From Atopostipes sp964624875 (GTDB lineage: Bacteria > Bacillota > Bacilli > Lactobacillales > Carnobacteriaceae_A), in assembly GCA_964624875.1 (NCBI GenBank), contig CAZUZA010000002.1, forward strand, positions 1-64,000: a stretch of 64,000 nt of DNA, in the 5' to 3' direction. Under the pieces are notes generated by a model. The model was not told the DNA's origin, ran no database searches, and saw only the letters and a program-made list of their open reading frames with translations. The first letter of the stretch is position 1; every line of letters starts with the position of its first letter. Positions 17,945 through 26,230 of this stretch are shown here, one piece after another. The translations under genes were made by a program, and so were the position numbers.

Positions 17945-18277
17945 ATGGAAATGGAACAGATGCAAGAGATTGTGGACGATTATATCGGACAGTTTAAGGC
18001 GGGGTATTTTTCTCCATTAGCCTTATTGGCACGGATTACCGAGGAGGTAGGAGAACTCGCTCGCGAGATCAATCATCATCATGGTGAAAAACAAAAGAAA
18101 GATACGGAAGAAGAACAAGAAGTCTCTAACGAATTAGGAGATGTCCTCTTCAACATTATATGTATGGCGAATGCTTTGGATATCGATTTAACCGAGGCTT
18201 TTAACGATACAATGACTAAATTTGACAATAGAGATAAATATCGTTTTGAACGAGTAGATGGAAAAACTTCAGATTAA
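17945..18277 (+). CDS. ypjD: MazG-like nucleotide pyrophosphohydrolase YpjD
   Basis: An all-alpha NTP pyrophosphatase of the MazG superfamily that hydrolyses (d)NTPs to monophosphates. The metal-binding glutamates are in ARITEEVGELAREINH, and the second pair in EVSNELGDVLFNIICMANAL. It has 110 residues, as in B. subtilis YpjD (111). AGGAG precedes the ATG. Its last bases overlap the upstream region of cca, as in the ypjD-cca order of Bacillus. Confidence 0.9.
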   Translation: MEMEQMQEIVDDYIGQFKAGYFSPLALLARITEEVGELAREINHHHGEKQKKDTEEEQEVSNELGDVLFNIICMANALDIDLTEAFNDTMTKFDNRDKYRFERVDGKTSD

Positions 18278-18284
18278 AGGTTGC

Positions 18285-19523
18285 ATGAACATGAAAAATA
18301 AAATGACATTAGATGGTGTATTTCAAGACGTTCTCCCTGTGTTAGAACAAATTATCGAAGCAGGCTATGAAGCTTATTTCGTTGGAGGAAGTGTTCGAGA
18401 TCGCCTTTTAAACTTAACAGTTAACGATGTAGACATCGCCACAAGTGCCATGCCTCAAGAAATTAAAAAAATATTCAAACGAACAGTAGATGTTGGTATT
18501 GAACATGGGACAGTCATGGTATTAGTTGGGGATGAAAGCTATGAAATTACGACTTTTAGAACCGAATCAACGTATAAAGATTTTAGACGTCCAGATTCGG
18601 TTACTTTTGTGCGCTCATTAACAGAAGATTTAAAACGACGTGATTTTACAATGAACGCAATCGCTTTAGATAATCACGGAAATGTGATTGACCCTTTTAA
18701 TGGAATCGCCGATTTAGAAAAAGGGATTATTCGCGCAGTTGGTAATCCTCATGAACGTTTTAATGAAGATGCCTTGCGTATGATGCGAGCTGTACGTTTC
18801 TCAGCACAATTGGATTTTGAAATTGAACCGGAAACGTTATTATCCATTCGGAAAAATGCCCCCTTATTAGAAAAAATTGCGATTGAAAGAATCCAAGTGG
18901 AATTTGAAAAGCTATTAACGGGTGGCTGGCATACAATTGGGATTGCTTCAATGATAAAAACGAATCTTTATTTATATGCTCCAGGATTGGCTGATAAGAA
19001 GGACGCACTTATTTCAATGTTAACCGATGAGTTACCTTTTGAAAATGCCAGACAAGCATGGGCATTCTTACTCTATCATATTGATTTAACGACAAAGGAT
19101 TCTTTTTTTAACCCTAGATCATTTTTAAAAGGTTGGAAATTATCGAATAAAATGATTTCTGAAGCAATCGCCTTATTTGAATCCTTAAAATATCGACTAA
19201 AACATAGCGAATTAGATGTTTGGACTATTTTTAATATTGGTCGAGATTTTTCGATGGAAGTCGAGTATTTAACAGAGCATTTAAAAGGCTCTCCAATGTA
19301 TATGGATGTTTTGAATAAATATGATCAACTACCCATTCGATCTAAAGATGAATTAGCCATTACTGGTCATGATGTCATGAATTTAACAACTGAGAGACCT
19401 GGTAAGTGGATGGCTAAAGCAATGGAAAGTGCATTGCATAGTGTCGTAACTGGCGATTTAGAGAATGAAAAGGCTACAATTATTGAGTGGCTTTTAGCAA
19501 ACGGATATATTCCGACAAAGTAA
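18285..19523 (+). CDS. cca: CCA tRNA nucleotidyltransferase
   Basis: The enzyme adds or repairs the 3' CCA end of tRNAs without a template. This matters here because the tRNA-Ser gene in this window does not encode CCA. The nucleotidyltransferase motifs are YFVGGSVRDRLL and the metal-binding DVDIAT, followed by RRDFTMNAIA and the neck motif NEDALRMMRAVRFSAQL. The start is uncertain: AAAGG at 18276-18280 can serve the ATG at 18285 or the one at 18291; an earlier ATG at 18258 lies before it. About 413 residues, close to the Bacillus-type enzyme. Confidence 0.93.
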   Translation: MNMKNKMTLDGVFQDVLPVLEQIIEAGYEAYFVGGSVRDRLLNLTVNDVDIATSAMPQEIKKIFKRTVDVGIEHGTVMVLVGDESYEITTFRTESTYKDFRRPDSVTFVRSLTEDLKRRDFTMNAIALDNHGNVIDPFNGIADLEKGIIRAVGNPHERFNEDALRMMRAVRFSAQLDFEIEPETLLSIRKNAPLLEKIAIERIQVEFEKLLTGGWHTIGIASMIKTNLYLYAPGLADKKDALISMLTDELPFENARQAWAFLLYHIDLTTKDSFFNPRSFLKGWKLSNKMISEAIALFESLKYRLKHSELDVWTIFNIGRDFSMEVEYLTEHLKGSPMYMDVLNKYDQLPIRSKDELAITGHDVMNLTTERPGKWMAKAMESALHSVVTGDLENEKATIIEWLLANGYIPTK

Positions 19524-19562
19524 TTTAAACAGAATTTATAAGAGACAGAGAGGTGCTAATTT

Positions 19563-22367
19563 TTGAGACCTAACCAAGTATATGCCGTCGTAGATATCGA
19601 GGCAACAGGTGGGAGTATTGGAGCGGATGAGCGAATTATTCAAATAGCTTGTGTGCTTGTTAAAGACTATAAAATTATTCATACATTTGATACTTTAGTG
19701 AATCCGGGTAAATATATTCCAGAACAAATTAGCCGACTAACAGGGATAAGTAATAAAGATGTTAAGCATGCACCATTTTTCGAAGAGATAGCACCTATGA
19801 TTCTATCTTTATTAGAGAATGCCATTTTTGTCGCACACAATGTCGGTTTTGATTATAGATTTCTAAATGAACAATTAAAAGCACATGGATTTCAGCAAAC
19901 TGAAATACCTGCAATTGATACAGTAGAACTAACACAGATTTTATATCCGCATTTAGATAGTTTTCAGCTTGAAGATATTGCGACATCTTTAGATTATCAA
20001 TTAACGGATGCACATGATGCTTTGGAGGATGCAAATGCTACCGTCCATATTTTTAAGATCCTATTTAGACATGCGAAGCAATTACCATTAGTTACTTTAG
20101 AAAAACTAAGTGAATTGGCCCGTTGTACAACGCATGAAACGTATTTGTTTTTCCGCGATGCACTAGCGTTAGCGAGAGAAGAATTACGACCACTAGACGA
20201 AGATATTGTAGTAGTGAATCAAATTGCTATCCGTAAACCAACACATTATGAAACGTCAGGAGAAACCTATTCGTTAGAATCAATTTATCCGGAAAAAAAT
20301 AATGAAAAAGCAAAATATTTCACTGGCACACATCATTTCCGTAAAGTACAAGCTAAAATGATGGATTTAGTCTTCAAATACTTTAAAAAAGAGATCGGAT
20401 TAGAAAAATTAGCGATTGAAGCTCCTCCAGGTATTGGAAAATCATTGGGCTATTTATTCCCGTCAGCTTTCATTGCAAGTGTAGAGAAACCTATTGTAGT
20501 TAGTACATATACAACAATGTTACAAACACAGTTACTTGAGCAAACAATTCCTGAATTGGAACAAATACTGAGTAAAGATATAAAATCGACGCTAGTTAAG
20601 AGTAGAAATCATTACATTTCATTAAGTATCTTTGAAAGATGGTTAAATGAAATTGAGCCAAATGACTCAGAAGCGTACCTATGTATGCGATTATTAGTTT
20701 GGTTAACTCAAACAACAACAGGGGACTTAAGTGAAATGAATGCGGGCAGTCATTTAGATATGGACTTTTGGCAAGAAATCCGTGTAACGAATCATCATTA
20801 TATTGATAGTTATTGGAAGGAATTTGATTTCTTTGAACGTATAAAAGCATCTGCTCTACATTCAGAAATCATTATCACAAATCATCATTTTTTAGTACAT
20901 GATTGGCAAAATGAAACACCTGTTATTCCTAATTTAGAACATTTAATTATTGATGAAGCACATCATTTCCCAAGTGTTGCGAATCAATCGAGTACTGTAA
21001 CGATACATGGGATTGAATTGATTACAGAATTGGAAAAAATGGGGTCTATTTCAGATAATGTCGGTATTTCAAAACTGATTAATTATTTAGAAACTAATGG
21101 ACATATTAAAGCTATTGAGCTCTTAAAATTAGATCGAAACTTAAAATTATGCTTAGATTCATGGACGAGTTTATTTAACCGTCAACTGGAATACTATGAA
21201 AATCAGGATTTTTCATCAAGAACAGACTCTAATTTTGTCGAGCACGAATTTAAATTAAGTTATTTTACATTTAAAGAAAAGAAAGTCATAAAGAATATTG
21301 TACGTTCATTGGATGAGTTTATCTATACGAGCTTTAAGATTATAAAAGATTCAAATAAATTCTTTAATCAATTGAATAATGAACTTCAATTATTATTAAT
21401 TGAATTAGGTAAACTGACTACTTACTTAACAAAATGGCGCGATCAATTTAAAGACGTATTTACTTTTGATGAGGAGTCCCCAGAAGCTTTACGTTGGGTA
21501 TCTTATTTACCGGATCACTTAGAGAATTCGATTCAATTCAATATTTTAAAATGGGGTGAAAAGAATTCCTTTATAGACTATATGGCTCTCCATTCAAAAG
21601 TAATCTTTACAAGTAGTACATTATCCTTTGATAACAGTGAAGATTATTTTTCTGGCCAAATAAAAAACTTGCCACTTCAATATCATCAATTGGAAAGTCC
21701 TTTTAACTATGGGGAACAAGTCCGTGTAATGGTGCCGGAAGTACAAATTAATCCGAAACAAACGCAAAGAAAGAATTACTCGAGCTTATTAGCTGAAGAG
21801 ATTGTTAACATTCTAAAAGATACGCAAGTTAATACAATTATTCTCTTCCGTTCTTTAGAAGTGCTAAAAGAAGTCTATGAAATTATTAATAAGGAAAAAC
21901 AATTAGCAAAACACAAAATTTTAGCTCAATCGATTACAGGGACAAGAAAGAGAATCCTGAAAAGCTTCAAGAGAAATTCACCAGCTGTTATTCTAGGTGC
22001 GGATAGTTTCTTTGAAGGCATAGATTTGCCAAATGAACAATTGGGCTCAGTCATTTTGACCCGGCTACCATTTCCAGCGCCTAACACACCAATTATGCGT
22101 TTGAAGACAGATTACTTAAATCGACAAGGTATTAACCCATTCATGGGAGAGTATTTACCTCAAGCAATTTTAAAGTTCAAGCAAGCGTTTGGTCGTTTAA
22201 TCCGAAATAAAACGGATAAAGGTGTCTTAGTAATTTTGGATGAACGTTTTATGACAGCAAGTTATTCGAATATTTTCAAAGAGGCTATACCAAGAGGTGT
22301 GCCCATTGAAATTTATAAAAATGATGTGCTAGGAAAAGAAATTGATCAATTCATCCAGAAGAAATAA
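19563..22367 (+). CDS. dinG: DinG-family exonuclease/helicase
   Basis: A two-part protein. The N-terminal DnaQ-like 3'-5' exonuclease has VVDIEATGG with Asp11 and Glu13. The superfamily 2 helicase-like region has the P-loop EAPPGIGKSLGYLFP, the DEAH box IDEAHH and the late motif QAFGRLIRNKTDKG. At 934 residues it matches B. subtilis DinG (formerly YpvA), which was shown to be an exonuclease. The four iron-sulfur cysteines of E. coli DinG are not evident. The TTG start is supported by GAGAGGTG just upstream. It lies 39 bases after cca. Confidence 0.93.
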   Translation: MRPNQVYAVVDIEATGGSIGADERIIQIACVLVKDYKIIHTFDTLVNPGKYIPEQISRLTGISNKDVKHAPFFEEIAPMILSLLENAIFVAHNVGFDYRFLNEQLKAHGFQQTEIPAIDTVELTQILYPHLDSFQLEDIATSLDYQLTDAHDALEDANATVHIFKILFRHAKQLPLVTLEKLSELARCTTHETYLFFRDALALAREELRPLDEDIVVVNQIAIRKPTHYETSGETYSLESIYPEKNNEKAKYFTGTHHFRKVQAKMMDLVFKYFKKEIGLEKLAIEAPPGIGKSLGYLFPSAFIASVEKPIVVSTYTTMLQTQLLEQTIPELEQILSKDIKSTLVKSRNHYISLSIFERWLNEIEPNDSEAYLCMRLLVWLTQTTTGDLSEMNAGSHLDMDFWQEIRVTNHHYIDSYWKEFDFFERIKASALHSEIIITNHHFLVHDWQNETPVIPNLEHLIIDEAHHFPSVANQSSTVTIHGIELITELEKMGSISDNVGISKLINYLETNGHIKAIELLKLDRNLKLCLDSWTSLFNRQLEYYENQDFSSRTDSNFVEHEFKLSYFTFKEKKVIKNIVRSLDEFIYTSFKIIKDSNKFFNQLNNELQLLLIELGKLTTYLTKWRDQFKDVFTFDEESPEALRWVSYLPDHLENSIQFNILKWGEKNSFIDYMALHSKVIFTSSTLSFDNSEDYFSGQIKNLPLQYHQLESPFNYGEQVRVMVPEVQINPKQTQRKNYSSLLAEEIVNILKDTQVNTIILFRSLEVLKEVYEIINKEKQLAKHKILAQSITGTRKRILKSFKRNSPAVILGADSFFEGIDLPNEQLGSVILTRLPFPAPNTPIMRLKTDYLNRQGINPFMGEYLPQAILKFKQAFGRLIRNKTDKGVLVILDERFMTASYSNIFKEAIPRGVPIEIYKNDVLGKEIDQFIQKK

Positions 22368-22378
22368 TAAATTACACG

Positions 22379-22407
22379 TTTAATTTAATGCCGTATTTTG
22401 GTATAAT
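22379..22407 (+). promoter_or_regulatory. Promoter of ypmB-asnS-dnaD-nth
   Basis: A consensus TATAAT at 22402-22407 with a TGG extension has TTTAAT at 22379-22384, 17 bases upstream. It lies right after the dinG stop codon. Confidence 0.65.
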
Positions 22408-22441
22408 TAATTAGTTCAATTAGAAAACGAGGTGAGTGAGG

Positions 22442-22915
22442 ATGAAAAAAACATTTACAACTATTCTAATACTGATGTTACTTTTAATTTTTAGTGTAAC
22501 TTTTATCGTGACTCGCTCATTATCACCATATAATCAGGCTAAATCCGAAACCATTGAAGTAGCAGGTCGAAGAGCGAACCTTGAAGAAGTGGAAGATTTT
22601 TATTGGTATAATGGTACAGAAACGTATTTTACTGTTACAGGTAAAAATAACGAAAACACGCCAATCATTATTGTTGTGCAACAAAATGGTGGAGCAATAG
22701 AAGTATTAAAACAAGAGGATAGCATTTCAGAACAAACAGCTATCCAACAAACAATTGACCGTGAAAATCCTCATAAAATATTAGAAGCACGAATTGGAAA
22801 AGAAAAAGAGCAGCTAATATGGGAAGTAAGTTTTGAGTTAGAAAACGGAAGTATTGGTTATAGTACGTTCTCTTTAACTACAGGAGAATGGATTCGCACA
22901 ATCAAAAATATATAA
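22442..22915 (+). CDS. ypmB: YpmB-like single-pass membrane protein (DUF5590)
   Basis: A 157-residue protein with one N-terminal membrane helix (about residues 4-24) and an extracytoplasmic PepSY/DUF5590-like domain (for example EVEDFYWYNGTETYFTVTGK). B. subtilis YpmB has the same topology and sits between dinG and aspB-asnS. The function is unknown. The ATG at 22442 is placed seven bases after GAGGTG; a GTG at 22436 is closer to that site and less likely. The aspB gene found here in Bacillus is missing. Confidence 0.82.
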   Translation: MKKTFTTILILMLLLIFSVTFIVTRSLSPYNQAKSETIEVAGRRANLEEVEDFYWYNGTETYFTVTGKNNENTPIIIVVQQNGGAIEVLKQEDSISEQTAIQQTIDRENPHKILEARIGKEKEQLIWEVSFELENGSIGYSTFSLTTGEWIRTIKNI

Positions 22916-22944
22916 AAGTTATAAGATGATAAGGGGTAGGAAGA

Positions 22945-24240
22945 ATGGAAAGAATTACGATTATTCAGTCGAAAGACTATGTAGATCAAGAAGTACAAAT
23001 TAAAGGTTGGGTTGCTAATAAACGCTCAAGTGGAAAGATTGCTTTCTTACAATTACGTGATGGCTCAGCTTATTTCCAAGGTATTGTTTTAAAAAATGAA
23101 GTAGGGCAAGAAGTATTTGACCTTGCAACGCATCTAACACAAGAAACGTCTGTAATCATTACAGGAACGATTCAAGAAGATTCTCGTTCAAACTTTGGTT
23201 ATGAAATTCATGTGAAAGAAATTGAAGTTGTTGGTGAATCAGAAGATTACCCAATTACACCTAAAGAACACGGAACAGATTTCTTAATGGATAACCGTCA
23301 TTTATGGTTACGTTCATCAAAACAACATGCGATTATGTTAGTTCGTAACGAGATGATTCGTGCAACATACGAATTTTTCAATAACAAAGGCTTTGTAAAT
23401 ATCGATTCACCTATTTTAACAGCAGTTGCTGGTGAAAATACAACGGATCTATTCCACATTGACTACTTTGAAGATGATGCATACTTAGCACAAACTGGGC
23501 AATTGCATGCGGAAGCTGCAGCAATGGCATTTGGAAAAGTCTTTACATTTGGACCTACTTTCCGTGCAGAGAAATCTAAAACACGTCGTCACTTAACGGA
23601 GTTTTGGATGGTTGAGCCTGAAATTGCTTTTGCAACTCAAGAAGAATCTCTTGAAATTCAAGAACAATATGTTGCTCACTTAGTACAAAGTGTATTAGAC
23701 AATTGTGATTATGCATTAGACGTATTAGAACGCGATAAAGAAGTATTGAAAAAATACACGAACTTACCTTATCCACGTATTTCATATGACGATGCAATTA
23801 AACTGCTTCAAGAAAATGATTACGATGTAGAGTGGGGCGTTGACTTTGGTTCTCCTGAAGAAACATTTATTGCTAACCAATATGATCAACCTGTCTTTAT
23901 TTTGAACTATCCTAAAGAAATTAAACCATTCTACATGCCGTTACATCCAGATCGTGACGATGTTGTATTATGTGCAGACTTAATTGCACCAGAAGGATAC
24001 GGAGAAGTCATCGGTGGTTCACAACGTGAATCGGACTATGAAACACTAAAACAAAACATTATTGATTTTGGTCTAAACGTAGAAGATTACGAATGGTATT
24101 TAGATTTACGTCGTTATGGTTCAGTAACAACTGCTGGTTTCGGATTAGGTCTAGAGCGTGCAGTTACTTGGATTACAGGAACTAAACATATCCGTGAATC
24201 TATTCCATTCCCAAGACTGTTAAACAGACTTACACCTTAA
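22945..24240 (+). CDS. asnS: Asparaginyl-tRNA synthetase
   Basis: Charges tRNA-Asn with asparagine. An OB-fold anticodon-binding domain (about residues 1-110) precedes the class II catalytic core. Motif 2 is FRAEKSKTRRHLTEFWMVEPE and motif 3 is GFGLGLERAVTWITG. At 431 residues the length is standard. Only 30 bases separate it from ypmB, so there is no room for a T-box leader. Confidence 0.98.
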   Translation: MERITIIQSKDYVDQEVQIKGWVANKRSSGKIAFLQLRDGSAYFQGIVLKNEVGQEVFDLATHLTQETSVIITGTIQEDSRSNFGYEIHVKEIEVVGESEDYPITPKEHGTDFLMDNRHLWLRSSKQHAIMLVRNEMIRATYEFFNNKGFVNIDSPILTAVAGENTTDLFHIDYFEDDAYLAQTGQLHAEAAAMAFGKVFTFGPTFRAEKSKTRRHLTEFWMVEPEIAFATQEESLEIQEQYVAHLVQSVLDNCDYALDVLERDKEVLKKYTNLPYPRISYDDAIKLLQENDYDVEWGVDFGSPEETFIANQYDQPVFILNYPKEIKPFYMPLHPDRDDVVLCADLIAPEGYGEVIGGSQRESDYETLKQNIIDFGLNVEDYEWYLDLRRYGSVTTAGFGLGLERAVTWITGTKHIRESIPFPRLLNRLTP

Positions 24241-24264
24241 TATTAAAAGAAAAGAGTGCCATAA

Positions 24265-24990
24265 ATGTCGAATGAAATAATCAAAAAGTGGATTGACGAA
24301 GGACAAACTGTCCTTCCGACACTCTTGTTAATGCATTATAGAGATTTAGGACTCTCTAACAATGAATTAGTTCTTATTTTACAATTAAAATCGTATATGG
24401 ATAAGGGCATTCCTTTTCCAAATACAGATATTATTGCTAAAAACATGCATTTATCTGAAGAAAATGTCTTTAGAGCGATATATCAATTAACCAAAAAAAA
24501 AGTATTATCTATTGAAACGACTGAAGATGAGAATGGTTTGACCCAGGATGCGTACTCATTGAATTTATTGTGGGAAAAATTAATCGTTCACTTAAATCAA
24601 ATGAGGACAACGGAAGAAATTGAAGTAGAGGAAAAGACGACAAAGAATTTATATCAAATTTTTGAACAAGAATTTGGTCGTCCTTTATCACCAATTGAAA
24701 TGGAAACACTTGTCATGTGGGTAGAAGAAGATAAATATTCTCATGAATTGATTCAGATGGCTCTAAGAGAAGCTGTTCTAAGTCAAGTGTATAACTTCAA
24801 ATATATTGATCGTATTTTATTAAACTGGGAAAAGAAAAATATCCAGACAAAAGATCAAGTCGAAAAAGAATCGAAGAAATATCGAGACGAGTCGTCAAAA
24901 AATAGTTTTCAAAATAATGATACGAAAAGGACATCAGATCCTGTTCCAATGATCAATTGGTTGAAAGATTTAAATAATTCTAATAAATAG
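24265..24990 (+). CDS. dnaD: DnaD-family replication initiation protein
   Basis: DnaD helps load the replicative helicase at oriC and during restart in low-GC Firmicutes. The N-terminal winged-helix domain (about 1-110) contains FPNTDIIAKNMHLSEENVFRAI. The C-terminal DnaB2/DnaD domain has FEQEFGRPLSPIEMETLVMWVE and the characteristic YIDRILLNWEKKNI. It lies between asnS and nth exactly as in B. subtilis. Confidence 0.95.
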   Translation: MSNEIIKKWIDEGQTVLPTLLLMHYRDLGLSNNELVLILQLKSYMDKGIPFPNTDIIAKNMHLSEENVFRAIYQLTKKKVLSIETTEDENGLTQDAYSLNLLWEKLIVHLNQMRTTEEIEVEEKTTKNLYQIFEQEFGRPLSPIEMETLVMWVEEDKYSHELIQMALREAVLSQVYNFKYIDRILLNWEKKNIQTKDQVEKESKKYRDESSKNSFQNNDTKRTSDPVPMINWLKDLNNSNK

Positions 24991-25001
24991 GAGTAGATTT
25001 T

Positions 25002-25646
25002 TTGCCAGATTCTCAGAATTTATTAAATAATGTTGAAACTGTAAAAGTCATTGAAGCAATGGGGAAAATGTTCCCAGAAGCTAAAGCTGAGCTTGATCAT
25101 AAGTCACCATTTGAATTACTAATTGCAGTGATTTTAAGTGCACAGACGACTGATATCGGCGTGAATAAAGTAACTCCTGAACTATTCAGAGCTTACCCGT
25201 CACCCCAAGAAATGATGCATGCTGAATTATCCGATTTAGAAGATAAATTAAAAACAATCGGCCTATTCCGAAACAAAGCGAAATTTATCAAAAAGACCGC
25301 TACTAAACTAGTGGAAGAGTTTGGAGGCGTGGTTCCTTCAAACCGTAAAGACTTAGAGAGTTTACCAGGAGTAGGGAGAAAGACCGCAAACGTTGTATTA
25401 AGTGTTGCATTTGGACAACCAGCGATTGCAGTGGATACTCATGTGGAACGCATTACTAAAAAGTTTCATATTGCTGATGAGAAAGCTTCTGTTATCCAGG
25501 TCGAAAGAACACTAATGGAAAAATTACCAGAGCATTTATGGTCAAGAGCACATCATTGGCTCATATTCTTTGGTCGTTACCAATGTCCTGCGCGTAAGCA
25601 TGATCATGATGAATGTATCGCACGAGTCAGAGCACATATGGAATAA
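25002..25646 (+). CDS. nth: Endonuclease III lacking the iron-sulfur cluster ligands
   Basis: A base-excision repair glycosylase/AP lyase for oxidised pyrimidines. The helix-hairpin-helix LPGVGRKTANVV carries the catalytic Lys127, and Asp145 lies in VDTHVERITKK. The C-terminal cluster C-x6-C-x2-C-x5-C of the standard enzyme is absent: the whole protein has only Cys195 and Cys205 (RYQCPARKHDHDECIARV), so a [4Fe-4S] cluster with four internal cysteines cannot form. The start is TTG after AGGAG. It follows dnaD by 11 bases and ends the operon. Confidence 0.93.
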   Translation: MPDSQNLLNNVETVKVIEAMGKMFPEAKAELDHKSPFELLIAVILSAQTTDIGVNKVTPELFRAYPSPQEMMHAELSDLEDKLKTIGLFRNKAKFIKKTATKLVEEFGGVVPSNRKDLESLPGVGRKTANVVLSVAFGQPAIAVDTHVERITKKFHIADEKASVIQVERTLMEKLPEHLWSRAHHWLIFFGRYQCPARKHDHDECIARVRAHME

Positions 25647-25652
25647 AAAGTG

Positions 25653-25693
25653 GACGACTAAACGTGGAAGTATACTCGTTTAGTCGTCTTTTG
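25653..25693 (+). terminator. Terminator after nth
   Basis: A perfect 12-bp stem (25653-25664 with 25677-25688) is followed by a short T run. Confidence 0.8.
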
Positions 25694-25709
25694 ATTTCTT
25701 GGTTTTTAT

Positions 25710-25734
25710 GGGTTCAAATCCCCCATTTTCCGTA
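25710..25734 (+). repeat. Isolated 3' fragment of tRNA-Ser (T arm to discriminator base)
   Basis: These 25 bases are identical to the 3' end of the tRNA-Ser gene at 32035-32122 plus two bases beyond it: T loop TTCAAAT, CCCCC and the acceptor strand ATTTTCCG. No other tRNA part is present. Fragments of this kind are usually left by site-specific integration into a tRNA gene. Here it is inverted relative to the intact copy 6.3 kb away. Confidence 0.8.
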
Positions 25735-25789
25735 GATCATTTTAAGACATAATTATGATTAACAGGATTAAAGATATCCCAAAATAAAA

Positions 25790-25818
25790 TTGTATGTCTA
25801 CTTTAGATTTAGTATGAT
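25790..25818 (+). promoter_or_regulatory. Promoter of the rhodanese gene
   Basis: TTGTAT at 25790-25795 and TATGAT at 25813-25818 with a 17-base spacer; the gene starts 30 bases later. Confidence 0.6.
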
Positions 25819-25847
25819 TATAGTAATACATATGAGGAGGAATATTC

Positions 25848-26156
25848 ATGAATCATATTTCAATTGAAGATTTTCATCAAGTCGTTTTAGAACAAGGTGC
25901 TGGTAATGTAGACATTGTAGATGTTCGAGCAGCAGAAAAGTTCGAGAGCGCCCATATTAAAGGTGCAATTAACCTACCATTAAGTCAACTAGAGGCTAAT
26001 CTTAATCAATTAGACAAGAGCAAACATTACTACGTGATTTGCCAAGCAGAACGTTTTTCGCGTCAAGGAACTGAAATACTAAATAATAATGGTTTTGAAG
26101 CTACAAACGTAACCGCTGGCATGAATGATTATCCAGGTGAAACGGTATCTAGTTAA
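25848..26156 (+). CDS. Rhodanese-like domain protein
   Basis: A 102-residue single rhodanese domain, a fold that carries persulfide sulfur on an active-site cysteine. The CH2A-type segment VDVRAAEKFESAHIKGAINLP and the active-site loop ICQAERFSRQG with its cysteine are present, so the domain looks catalytically competent. The partner that gives or takes the sulfur is unknown. GAGGAGG precedes the ATG. It is monocistronic, with its own promoter and a bidirectional terminator, next to the tRNA-Ser fragment. Confidence 0.85.
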   Translation: MNHISIEDFHQVVLEQGAGNVDIVDVRAAEKFESAHIKGAINLPLSQLEANLNQLDKSKHYYVICQAERFSRQGTEILNNNGFEATNVTAGMNDYPGETVSS

Positions 26157-26177
26157 CTAAGAAGTCATGTAATATAG

Positions 26178-26223
26178 AAAAAACCACTCATTTTAGCAGC
26201 AATTGCTTAAGTGAGTGGTTTTT
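26178..26223. terminator. Bidirectional terminator between the rhodanese gene and rqcH
   Basis: A 12-bp outer stem (26179-26190 with 26212-26223), with further pairing inside, has A-rich and T-rich flanks, so it works on both strands. Confidence 0.88.
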
Positions 26224-26230
26224 GTGTGCT

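Noticed and set aside
22916..22944. T-box leader expected for an aminoacyl-tRNA synthetase gene (asnS)
   Set aside because: Only about 30 bases separate ypmB and asnS, too short for a T-box, and no T-box sequence is seen.
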